Below the pieces are notes generated by a model. It ran no database searches and was not told the DNA's origin. It was given only the letters and a program-made list of their open reading frames with translations. The translations under genes and the position numbers were made by a program. Source: Pustulibacterium marinum (GTDB taxonomy: Bacteria; Bacteroidota; Bacteroidia; Flavobacteriales; Flavobacteriaceae). From it: a stretch of DNA of 64,000 nt. The stretch lies in assembly GCF_900116665.1 (NCBI RefSeq), contig NZ_FPBK01000007.1, positions 62,001-126,000 on the forward strand. Reading direction: 5' to 3'. Shown piece by piece: positions 28,320-38,517 of this stretch. The number at the start of each line of letters is the position of its first letter. Within the stretch, counting starts at the first letter, position 1.

Positions 28320-29888
28320 TCAGTAATTAAGCTTTTTCTTTTTATTCTTTTTTCTGAAGAAATCGAAAACAAAATAACCAACTAATAGTATTACAAAATA
28401 CATAAAGTAAGATGTTGGTTTGCTATTACCGCCACCATCTACGGTAGTGAAAATACGATCCCATCTTGGTTTTTTGGCAAAGCTATCCCAGCTAAACCAA
28501 ACGAATACGGGTTTTCCTAAAACGTGGTCAAATGGAACATATCCCCAAAATCTACTATCTTCTGAATTATGACGGTTGTCACCCATCATCCAATAATAGT
28601 CTTGACCAAATGTATAGGAGTTTGTAGGTTTACCATCTACAAGAATTTGACTTCCTTTTACTTGTAGATCATGACCTTCATAGTCTGAAATAATGCGTTC
28701 ATATAATGGAAGGTTTTCTAGTGATAGTTCCACTTTTTCTCCTTTTTCAGGAATTGAAATAGGTCCAAAATTATCACGATTCCATTTCATATTAGACGAA
28801 TGAGGAAATACAGAAGGATCTGCAATACCTTTTGGTATAATCATCTTTACAATACTGTCGATGGCAGAATTTTTTTGTAATTCACTGACCATTTCGTCTG
28901 TTAGTGAAGCAAATTGGTATTGAAAACTTCCGTCAGCCAATTTTCTAGAACCTCCAAAACCATTGGTGACACCAAAACGGCTATACATGATTTCTGGACT
29001 AAGGTTGTAACGGGTATAAACGCTGTAGGAATACTGTGGTTTTGCTCTTTCTCCAAGTTTGGTTCTTTCTCCATTGATATAGATAAAACCATCTTTTATT
29101 TCTAATTCATCGCCTGGAATACCCACGCATCTCTTCACATAATTAGATTTTTTATCAAGAGGTTTATCGACATGAATATTACTGCGGTCTCCAAAGTAAC
29201 GTACGGTGTCAACAGGCCAGTTGAAAACCACAATTTCATTACGTTCTATTTTCTGTAAACCTGGTAATCTGAAATATGGATATTGCGGCTCTTTTAAATA
29301 TGATTTAACTCCTACTACAGGGATGGTATCGTGTACCATAGGAGCAGCTACAGCAGTCATAGGTAATCTAGCTCCGTAATGAAATTTACTCACAAAAAGG
29401 AAGTCACCAACAAGTAATGTTTTCTCTAACGATGGCGTTGGAATTACAAATGGCTGCATGATGTACGTATGCACGAAGGTTGCTGCAATGACTGCAAAGA
29501 TGATGGAATTAGCCCATTCACCTGCAACAGTTCTTGGTTTTAAACTTCTATCTTCAATATATGTTACATCTAGACCATAGTTCACATAGAATATGTAAAA
29601 ACCTAAGGTAAACAGTACAAGAAATGTGTCGGCTGTAGTATTTCGTCCAAAACTGCGAATAGTTTCTACCCAAATCACCGGAATCATAATCACATTTATC
29701 ACCGGAATAAATAATAGAAGCACCCACCACCATGGTCTATTGATGATTTTCATTAAAATGACCGCGTTGTATACAGGAACGGCCGCTTCCCATGATTTTC
29801 TTCCTGCTTTAACGTAAAGTTTCCAAGTTGCTAAAAAATGTACTACTTGCACAAGCAAGAAAAATACAAACCATTGATATAGTGTCAT
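28320..29888 (-). CDS. lepB: signal peptidase I, long Bacteroidota form
   Basis: 522 aa, much longer than the enterobacterial enzyme. The N-terminus (first ~100 residues) is a DUF5684-type multi-helix membrane region (WEAAVPVYNAVILMKIINRPWWWVLL segments). The S26 protease domain follows with catalytic Ser153 in IPTPSLEKTLLVGD and Lys252 in NYVKRCVGIPGDE, then the GDNRHNSEDSRFWGYVP box near 445 and a C-terminal membrane helix. It removes signal peptides from exported proteins such as the many secreted enzymes encoded here. Confidence 0.94.
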   Translation of the reverse strand: MTLYQWFVFFLLVQVVHFLATWKLYVKAGRKSWEAAVPVYNAVILMKIINRPWWWVLLLFIPVINVIMIPVIWVETIRSFGRNTTADTFLVLFTLGFYIFYVNYGLDVTYIEDRSLKPRTVAGEWANSIIFAVIAATFVHTYIMQPFVIPTPSLEKTLLVGDFLFVSKFHYGARLPMTAVAAPMVHDTIPVVGVKSYLKEPQYPYFRLPGLQKIERNEIVVFNWPVDTVRYFGDRSNIHVDKPLDKKSNYVKRCVGIPGDELEIKDGFIYINGERTKLGERAKPQYSYSVYTRYNLSPEIMYSRFGVTNGFGGSRKLADGSFQYQFASLTDEMVSELQKNSAIDSIVKMIIPKGIADPSVFPHSSNMKWNRDNFGPISIPEKGEKVELSLENLPLYERIISDYEGHDLQVKGSQILVDGKPTNSYTFGQDYYWMMGDNRHNSEDSRFWGYVPFDHVLGKPVFVWFSWDSFAKKPRWDRIFTTVDGGGNSKPTSYFMYFVILLVGYFVFDFFRKKNKKKKLNY

Positions 29889-29942
29889 TGTACTGTTTTA
29901 TGTTTATCTAAAAGTATTTGATTGAAGGATAGTGTTACAGGA

Positions 29943-30647
29943 TTAACCTATATTTAACACATCTTTCATGGTATAAATTCCTGTTTTTCCAACAAGCCAT
30001 TCTGCTGCAATTACAGCTCCAAGGCCAAAACCTTGTCTGGAATGTGCTTCGTGAGTAATGGTAATAGAATCAATTTCTGAATTGTAAAATATAGAATGCG
30101 TTCCGGGAACATCAGGGATTCTTTTGGCTGTTATTTCAATATCTTCTGATGTAGGATGCTCTAAAGTCCAATTATTTTTACTATCATAATTGTTAATGAT
30201 TCCTTCTGCTAAACTAATTGCGGTTCCACTGGGAGCATCTAGTTTTTGAGTATGGTGAATTTCTTCCATAGAAACATTATATTCCTTCAAACCATTCATT
30301 AGTTTCGCTAAATGATCATTTAATTCAAAAAATATATTCACGCCAACGCTAAAATTAGAACCATATATAAATGCTCCGTTTTTTTCTTTGCATAGCGAAA
30401 CTACTTTTGAGTAATCTTCTAGCCAACCTGTGGTACCGCTAACCACGGGAACTCCGTTATTTATACAATTTGTGATATTGTTGAAAGCAGTGGTAGGAAT
30501 GCTAAAGTCTATAGCAATATCTGCTGTTGTAATATCATATTCTTTAGTGTTACGGTCTGCTTTTATCACAATTTCATGGCCTCTTTCGGTAGCAATTTTT
30601 TCAATTGCTTTTCCCATTCTACCGTAACCCAATAAAGCTATTTTCAT
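29943..30647 (-). CDS. dapB: 4-hydroxy-tetrahydrodipicolinate reductase
   Basis: 234 aa. Rossmann start MKIALLGYGRMGKAI, the VVSGTTGW motif near 90, SNFSVGVNIFFEL near 106, and the active-site EEIHHTQKLDAPSGTAISLAE near 143-163. It reduces the DapA product with NAD(P)H in lysine and meso-diaminopimelate synthesis. Its ATG overlaps the stop of the DUF5683 gene (TAATG). Confidence 0.96.
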   Translation of the reverse strand: MKIALLGYGRMGKAIEKIATERGHEIVIKADRNTKEYDITTADIAIDFSIPTTAFNNITNCINNGVPVVSGTTGWLEDYSKVVSLCKEKNGAFIYGSNFSVGVNIFFELNDHLAKLMNGLKEYNVSMEEIHHTQKLDAPSGTAISLAEGIINNYDSKNNWTLEHPTSEDIEITAKRIPDVPGTHSIFYNSEIDSITITHEAHSRQGFGLGAVIAAEWLVGKTGIYTMKDVLNIG

Positions 30648-31261
30648 TACAATCGAATATTTAATGTTAACCCTATATCGGGAGTACTTCTAAAGTTATT
30701 CTGTTCAATATAAGGGTTCAAAGATAAGTCTTTATTAATATTAAACTGCTTTAAATGCGCATCAACATTGGCATCGATGATATTTAAAGCGTATATACCT
30801 ATAAATATAAGTAGTGATAAATCTCTATCACTTTGATAACTATTTTGAATATCTTCTAATCTATCTGTGGTAATATCTGGATTTCCAGGATCTATACCAC
30901 TTCCGTTGAGATCATAATAATCATCGTCCATATGTCCGCTAAGTCTGCGTTTGTAAGCGTCTCTAAATTTATGATACTGCTTATTATTCCAAAGATAAGC
31001 ATAACCAGCAACTCCCATTCCTCCATAAACTATAGGGATTTTCCAATAACTATGGTTGTATGCTTGTCCCAGACCGGGTAAAATTGCAGAGTAAAAAGAG
31101 GCTTTTGAAGGTGCTAAAGGTTCAAATGGTCTTTTACTTTGAATTATGGTGTCTATAGATTTTACTGCTGCGGTATCTGCCGGAGTTTTATCTTTATCCT
31201 GTGCAAAACCACTAAAAGTCAGTAAAATAAAAAATATACATGCGAAATGTTTACTTATCAC
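30647..31261 (-). CDS. DUF5683 domain-containing protein
   Basis: 204 aa. Signal peptide ending SGFAQ, a Pro/Lys-rich segment, then FYSAILPGLGQAYNHSYWKIPIVYGG (about 57-82), the defining DUF5683 hydrophobic motif, followed by YLWNNKQYHKFRDAYKRRL. It is probably an outer-membrane or membrane-associated protein; function unknown. The start overlaps the parB 3' end by 11 nt, and this gene order (parA-parB-DUF5683-dapB-lepB) is a Bacteroidota hallmark. Confidence 0.88.
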   Translation of the reverse strand: MISKHFACIFFILLTFSGFAQDKDKTPADTAAVKSIDTIIQSKRPFEPLAPSKASFYSAILPGLGQAYNHSYWKIPIVYGGMGVAGYAYLWNNKQYHKFRDAYKRRLSGHMDDDYYDLNGSGIDPGNPDITTDRLEDIQNSYQSDRDLSLLIFIGIYALNIIDANVDAHLKQFNINKDLSLNPYIEQNNFRSTPDIGLTLNIRL

Positions 31262-32165
31262 CAGAAATTAATTTTTGAATACGTTTAAAATCTTCTTCGG
31301 AATGAAAAGGTATAATGAGTTTCCCTTTTCCATTCTTACCTACTTTAACGTCAACTTTGGTAGAAAAGTACTCGTTGAACTTTGGAAGCCCTTTTTCTAC
31401 AAATTCTGGAGAAGCGCTTGTAGTAGGTTTAGTTGGTGATTTTGGATCTATAGTTTTATCTAACTGATAATTTTTTACGAGTGTTTCGGTAGCTCTTACA
31501 CTTAGAGAATCAGTAATTATTTTTTCGTAAATAGCAATTTGATCTTTTTTATCTTCAACATTGATGAGCGCTCTACCATGTCCCATGCTTACAAATCCAT
31601 CTCTCATTCCTGTTTGAATAATGGGATCTAATTTTAATAAACGAAGGTAATTGGTAATTGTAGAACGTTTTTTACCAACACGGTCACTCAGTTGTTCTTG
31701 AGTAAGATTTATTTCATCTATAAGACGTTGATAAGAAAGTGCAATTTCTATAGGGTCAAGGTCATGGCGTTGGATGTTTTCAACCAATGCCATTGCCAAA
31801 GATTCCTGATCATTTGCAATACGAATATACGCAGGAACGGTTGTAAGACCGGCCATTTTGGAAGCTCGTAAACGGCGCTCTCCTGAAATTAACTGATATT
31901 TATTGAAGTCAAGTTTACGAACGGTTATCGGCTGAATAACACCTAACTCCTGAATAGAAACAGAAAGTTCTTGTAAGGTTTCTTCATTAAAATTGGTTCG
32001 CGGTTGAAAAGGGTTTATCTCAATTGCCTCAATTTCTAACTCTATGATGTTTCCTAAAACTTTATCTGCATTTTTGTCTTCAACAGATTTAATATCGTTT
32101 TCAGGATCTTTTAATAGAGCCGAAAGTCCTCTCCCTAAAGCTTGTTTCTTTACTGCTTTTGCCAT
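31251..32165 (-). CDS. parB: chromosome partitioning protein ParB
   Basis: 304 aa. N-terminal ParB/CTPase domain with IEINPFQPRTNFNEETLQEL (about 49-68), GERRLRASKMAG and MALVENIQRHDLDPIE motifs, then the HTH (LTQEQLSDRVGKKRSTITNYLRLL). It loads on parS as a CTP-dependent clamp and works with ParA. I did not see a consensus parS palindrome in this window. Follows parA by 5 nt. Confidence 0.95.
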   Translation of the reverse strand: MAKAVKKQALGRGLSALLKDPENDIKSVEDKNADKVLGNIIELEIEAIEINPFQPRTNFNEETLQELSVSIQELGVIQPITVRKLDFNKYQLISGERRLRASKMAGLTTVPAYIRIANDQESLAMALVENIQRHDLDPIEIALSYQRLIDEINLTQEQLSDRVGKKRSTITNYLRLLKLDPIIQTGMRDGFVSMGHGRALINVEDKKDQIAIYEKIITDSLSVRATETLVKNYQLDKTIDPKSPTKPTTSASPEFVEKGLPKFNEYFSTKVDVKVGKNGKGKLIIPFHSEEDFKRIQKLISGDK

Positions 32166-32170
32166 CTAAA

Positions 32171-32944
32171 TTATACCTTTTCTTTATTCTTCTTTATCAA
32201 CTCATGTGCCAAGTTCAAGTAGTTGGTAGCTCCTTTACTAGTGGCATCATAATTTATAATGGTTTCTCCAAAACTTGGAGCTTCACTCAAACGTACATTT
32301 CTTTGAATAATGGTTTCAAAAACCATATCACTAAAGTGTTTTTGAACTTCTTCAACAACTTGGTTAGATAGTCGTAAACGGGCATCATACATGGTAAGTA
32401 ATAAGCCTTCGATATCTAAATTTGGATTATGAATTTTTTGAACACTTTTGATTGTGTTCAATAACTTTCCTAAACCTTCTAAGGCAAAATACTCACATTG
32501 GATAGGAATAATTACCGAGTTTGCTGCCGTTAATGCATTCAATGTTAAAAGCCCAAGAGAAGGAGCACAATCTATAAGAATATAATCGTAATCATCTTTA
32601 ATGCTGTCAAGACTTTGTTGAAGCATGTATTCTCTTTTGTCCTTATCAACCAACTCAATTTCAATAGCAACCAAGTCAATATGTGCCGGAATCAAATCTA
32701 AATTAGGTGAATCACTCTTCAGCACTAATTCTTTTGCATTCATAGTGTGTTCAAGCAATTGGTAAGTTCCGTATTCAATGGTTTCCACGTCAAATCCAAG
32801 ACCAGAAGTGGCATTGGCCTGAGGATCAGCATCGATCAATAAAACTTTTTTCTCAAGTACACCTAAGGAAGCGGCAAGGTTTACAGAAGTTGTGGTTTTG
32901 CCTACTCCACCTTTTTGATTTGCAATAGCAATAATTTTACCCAT
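32171..32944 (-). CDS. parA: chromosome partitioning ATPase ParA
   Basis: 257 aa. Deviant Walker A KGGVGKTTTSVNLAASLG (residues ~11-28), Walker A' LIDADPQANATSGLG, and Walker B YILIDCAPSLGLLTLNAL. An ATP-dependent DNA-binding switch that segregates ParB-bound origins. First gene of the cluster that runs to DUF6122. Confidence 0.96.
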   Translation of the reverse strand: MGKIIAIANQKGGVGKTTTSVNLAASLGVLEKKVLLIDADPQANATSGLGFDVETIEYGTYQLLEHTMNAKELVLKSDSPNLDLIPAHIDLVAIEIELVDKDKREYMLQQSLDSIKDDYDYILIDCAPSLGLLTLNALTAANSVIIPIQCEYFALEGLGKLLNTIKSVQKIHNPNLDIEGLLLTMYDARLRLSNQVVEEVQKHFSDMVFETIIQRNVRLSEAPSFGETIINYDATSKGATNYLNLAHELIKKNKEKV

Positions 32945-33054
32945 TGGTTGTTGATGGTTTTAGAGTGGTAAAAATACAATTATTTGTGGGTTAAAAAAAC
33001 GAAAATTATTAACACAAAAACTGCATTTTGTTTAGCTAATTCTAAGTAAATAGA

Positions 33055-33939
33055 TTAGCTCTTATTTTTTTTAGATTTGATCATTGCTTCCAAAGTATCC
33101 CACATTTCTTCGGGAATAGCTTCTAGTAAGTTGAACTGCCCAGCACCCTTTAGCCATTCTCCACCGTCAATGGTAATAACTTCTCCATTGATATATGCTG
33201 AAAAGTCTGAAATTAAATATGCTGCTAAATTTGCTAGTTCTTGATGATCGCCAACACGCTTTAATGGAACTTTTTTGGCGAGATCAAATTTTTCTTTCAA
33301 ATCTCCGGGTAATAACCTATCCCAGGCACCTTTGGTAGGAAATGGTCCTGGTGCAATAGCGTTGGATCTAATTCCGTATTTAGCCCATTCAACAGCCAAA
33401 CTTCTTGTCATGGCCAATACTCCTGCTTTTGCAGTAGCGCTGGGAACCACATAGGCAGAACCTGTCCAAGCGTAGGTGGTTACAATATTTAAAATAGTTT
33501 TATTGGTTTCTTTTGTATCTATCCAATGTTTACCAAAGGCAAGCGTACAATTTTTTGATCCTTTTAATACAATATCAATAATGGTGTCAAATGCATTGGC
33601 AGAAAGTCTTTCCGTAGGAGAGATAAAATTTCCAGCAGCGTTATTGACTAAAATATCTACAGAACCGAATGTACTAATAGTTGCTTGTAGCATTTTTTCA
33701 ACTTCCTCATAATTGCGAACATCACATGCTACTGCCTTGCATTTTTCAGTTAGATGACTGGGGAATTGAGCGATGGTAGTTTCCAATTTTTCCAAATTTC
33801 TTGAAGTAATGACAACGTTTGCGCCTAATTCTAAAAAGTAGGTAGTCATAGATTTTCCCAAACCGCTTCCGCCACCGGTAACTACAACTGTTTTGCCCGT
33901 CAATGTATCTTGTGGTAGCATTTTAGTATTGAAATTCAT
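33055..33939 (-). CDS. SDR-family oxidoreductase (2,4-dienoyl-CoA reductase-like)
   Basis: 294 aa; translation may begin at the second Met (33921). NAD(P)-binding TGGGSGLGKSM, NNAAGNFISPTERLS, and a PTKGAWDRLLPGDLKEKF loop. The catalytic region is unusual: TYAWTGSAYVVPSATAKAGV lacks the usual S-x(12)-YxxxK, having S-A-T-A-K in place of Y-S-A-S-K. Loss of Tyr at this position is characteristic of bacterial/peroxisomal 2,4-dienoyl-CoA reductase and related SDRs, so a fatty-acid role is likely. Stands alone, with a terminator of the upstream gene just before it. Confidence 0.85.
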   Translation of the reverse strand: MNFNTKMLPQDTLTGKTVVVTGGGSGLGKSMTTYFLELGANVVITSRNLEKLETTIAQFPSHLTEKCKAVACDVRNYEEVEKMLQATISTFGSVDILVNNAAGNFISPTERLSANAFDTIIDIVLKGSKNCTLAFGKHWIDTKETNKTILNIVTTYAWTGSAYVVPSATAKAGVLAMTRSLAVEWAKYGIRSNAIAPGPFPTKGAWDRLLPGDLKEKFDLAKKVPLKRVGDHQELANLAAYLISDFSAYINGEVITIDGGEWLKGAGQFNLLEAIPEEMWDTLEAMIKSKKNKS

Positions 33940-33961
33940 AATGATAATTTTTCAACAAGAT

Positions 33962-33992
33962 AAAAAAAAACCTTTGACAATAGCCAAAGGTT
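33962..33992 (-). terminator. terminator of the DUF2383 gene
   Basis: On the minus strand an 8-bp stem (AACCTTTG/CAAAGGTT, arms at 33969-33976 and 33985-33992) is followed by nine T residues. It lies 24 nt past the stop of the PA2169-like gene. Confidence 0.85.
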
Positions 33993-34015
33993 TTCATGTA
34001 GAAAAAATCCTTTTT

Positions 34016-34477
34016 CTAACTATGGATAGTTTCATATTCCTCTAGAATATTTTTAATTTCACACGAGTATTTTTCCAATTTCTGATGTTGCTTGTCTAAA
34101 AGTTCTCTAGTATCTCTATCAATGTCAGTATCTTGAGTTAACTTTTTATAGGCCTTTAAAAGTGCATCTTCACAACTTATACAAATATCGTGGGAAGAGT
34201 CAATATTTTGATACTTAAAGTCGTCTTTCAAAGCCAACCATTTTTCAAATATGGAACCGGGGTTGTAATCTTTTAAAGCTCCGCCGTAAATAATTACAGT
34301 ATTTTCCAGCTCTGTTTTGAACTGTAAACTTTGTTCTATCATTTTACTATAGGCAATAGAAAGTTCTTTTCTTTCACCTTTCAAGCAATCAATAGCATCT
34401 TGATAATCTTTTATTCTTTCAGAATTTATTTTAATTAAATCCTTAAGTTGATGGATGGTTTTTGCATGATGTTTCAT
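34016..34477 (-). CDS. PA2169/DUF2383 four-helix-bundle protein
   Basis: 153 aa, almost wholly alpha-helical. Core features: LKDLIKINSERIKDYQDAID (about 11-30), FKTELENTVIIYGG near 54, GSIFEKWLALKD near 73, and CEDALLKAYKKLTQD near 101. This matches the ferritin-like DUF2383 family often expressed in stress or stationary phase. No obvious di-iron motif set is present. Monocistronic, with its own terminator; AT-rich upstream region. Confidence 0.82.
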   Translation of the reverse strand: MKHHAKTIHQLKDLIKINSERIKDYQDAIDCLKGERKELSIAYSKMIEQSLQFKTELENTVIIYGGALKDYNPGSIFEKWLALKDDFKYQNIDSSHDICISCEDALLKAYKKLTQDTDIDRDTRELLDKQHQKLEKYSCEIKNILEEYETIHS

Positions 34478-34659
34478 AACAACTTGTTTCTGTTTGTTTT
34501 AGCTAAAGTATTCAATCTTCGTTTTGAATTTCAAAAAATCAAATTAAGGGTTTGTTAATGTTTGATTAAATGAAGTAAGAGAGAATAGAGGAGTTTCAAA
34601 ATAAACGATGTAAAAACTTGTTAAATAGCTTTTTATGTATTGAAAGGATAATCTTTTAA

Positions 34660-34738
34660 ACTGGTAGAGTGTATTTTAAAAACTGGTAGGTACTGTTCTT
34701 TTTTATTAAAAAAAAATTATATGTTTGGTAACGAATTA
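34660..34738 (+). promoter_or_regulatory. operator/promoter module of the polysaccharide operon
   Basis: Three direct boxes: ACTGGTAG at 34660, ACTGGTAG at 34682 and ACTGTT at 34692 (spacings 22 and 10, same helix face). Then the -7 box TATGTTTG (34720-34727) and GGTAACGAATTA at the expected start of transcription. A matching module stands before galK at 52751-52829, with an identical 15-mer TTTGGTAACGAATTA at the same relative place. No -33 TTG is seen in either copy, so an activator may be needed. The likely regulator is the GntR protein encoded at 51723-52721. Confidence 0.75.
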
Positions 34739-34869
34739 ATAATAAAACAGTTTCTTAAAAAGTGATTCATTGATTTATTGAGCTAAATTTTAAATAATTA
34801 GTAGCTGTTTCTTATTTAAAGTTGATAATGTTTCATTTGAATTTCTGAATTTTTTTTAAAATATAATCG

Positions 34870-34885
34870 AAAACGATTTCGTTTT
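34870..34885. repeat. 16-bp inverted repeat in the leader
   Basis: AAAACG-ATTT-CGTTTT: perfect 6-bp arms around a 4-nt spacer, about 140 nt downstream of the predicted start site. It could be a repressor site or a weak RNA hairpin. The central CG-flanked symmetry is like LacI-family sites, but no such regulator is seen in this window. Confidence 0.4.
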
Positions 34886-35008
34886 GTTTGTGAATCTTAG
34901 TAATTTCTAAGTTATTGATAATATAGGATGAATAATTAAGAATATATAAGTAGAAAAATAGACAAAACATTTATAAGTTGGATTAGCTTAATACTAGATG
35001 TATACTAG

Positions 35009-35058
35009 AACCTGATGACGGAATTTTTTGTATTTCGTATCAGGTTTTGGGGTTTTTG
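35009..35058 (+). terminator. hairpin with T tail between the promoter and the first enzyme gene
   Basis: AACCTGAT (35009-35016) pairs with ATCAGGTT (35039-35046), and ACGGAA pairs inside with TTTCGT. TTTTGGGGTTTTT follows. It lies about 280 nt downstream of the predicted start site and before the coding genes, so it could act as an attenuator or end a leader RNA. Confidence 0.6.
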
Positions 35059-35121
35059 TACATTCTGTTTTAATAAGTATAATTTTTACACTTATAAATT
35101 TGATTGAAAAAAGACTAACCA

Positions 35122-35346
35122 ATGCATAGAAATTTGACCAAATTTGTACTTTCTCTAGAACATTTAGTCCTAAAATCTACTCTGTTAGATCTTTTTCTTT
35201 GGAACAGATATAATCAAAATAAGCTAGCTTTCACCTCAGATCTTTCTAAGAAATTATACAATACAAAACATAAACTTCACGATTTTGCTCAAAGTATAAT
35301 TCAAGGTGATAAAGACAGTTTAAAAAGCATTCATCTAGTACTATAG
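35122..35346 (+). CDS. small ORF before the GH2 gene, unknown
   Basis: 74 aa starting MHRNLTKFVLSLEHLVLKS, predicted helical, slightly basic, no signal peptide or known motif. It lies 76 nt past a terminator-like hairpin, just after a TAAATTTG box, and 57 nt before the GH2 gene. Codon use looks plausible for the organism, but AT-rich DNA can hold such ORFs by chance. It could be a leader peptide or small regulator. I do not recognise it. Confidence 0.4.
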   Translation: MHRNLTKFVLSLEHLVLKSTLLDLFLWNRYNQNKLAFTSDLSKKLYNTKHKLHDFAQSIIQGDKDSLKSIHLVL

Positions 35347-35379
35347 AAATTAACGATATTAAATAAAACAATAAAGTAA

Positions 35380-38514
<3,135 letters not shown>

Positions 38515-38517
38515 ATC

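Larger units (their letters stand above)
34478..35121. other. 644-bp intergenic region: control region of the polysaccharide locus
   Basis: No convincing protein gene. From left to right it holds the AT-rich promoter side of the DUF2383 gene, three ACTGGT-like boxes and a -7 box (34660-34738), a long AT-rich leader with a 16-bp inverted repeat (AAAACG-ATTT-CGTTTT, 34870-34885), a hairpin with T runs (35009-35058), and a second -7-like box TAAATTTG (35095-35102) just before a short reading frame. Confidence 0.7.

Noticed and set aside
31251-32944. parS site or origin near parAB
   Set aside because: I looked for a TGTTTCACGTGAAACA-like palindrome and DnaA-box clusters and saw none; a scan with mismatches was not possible by eye.
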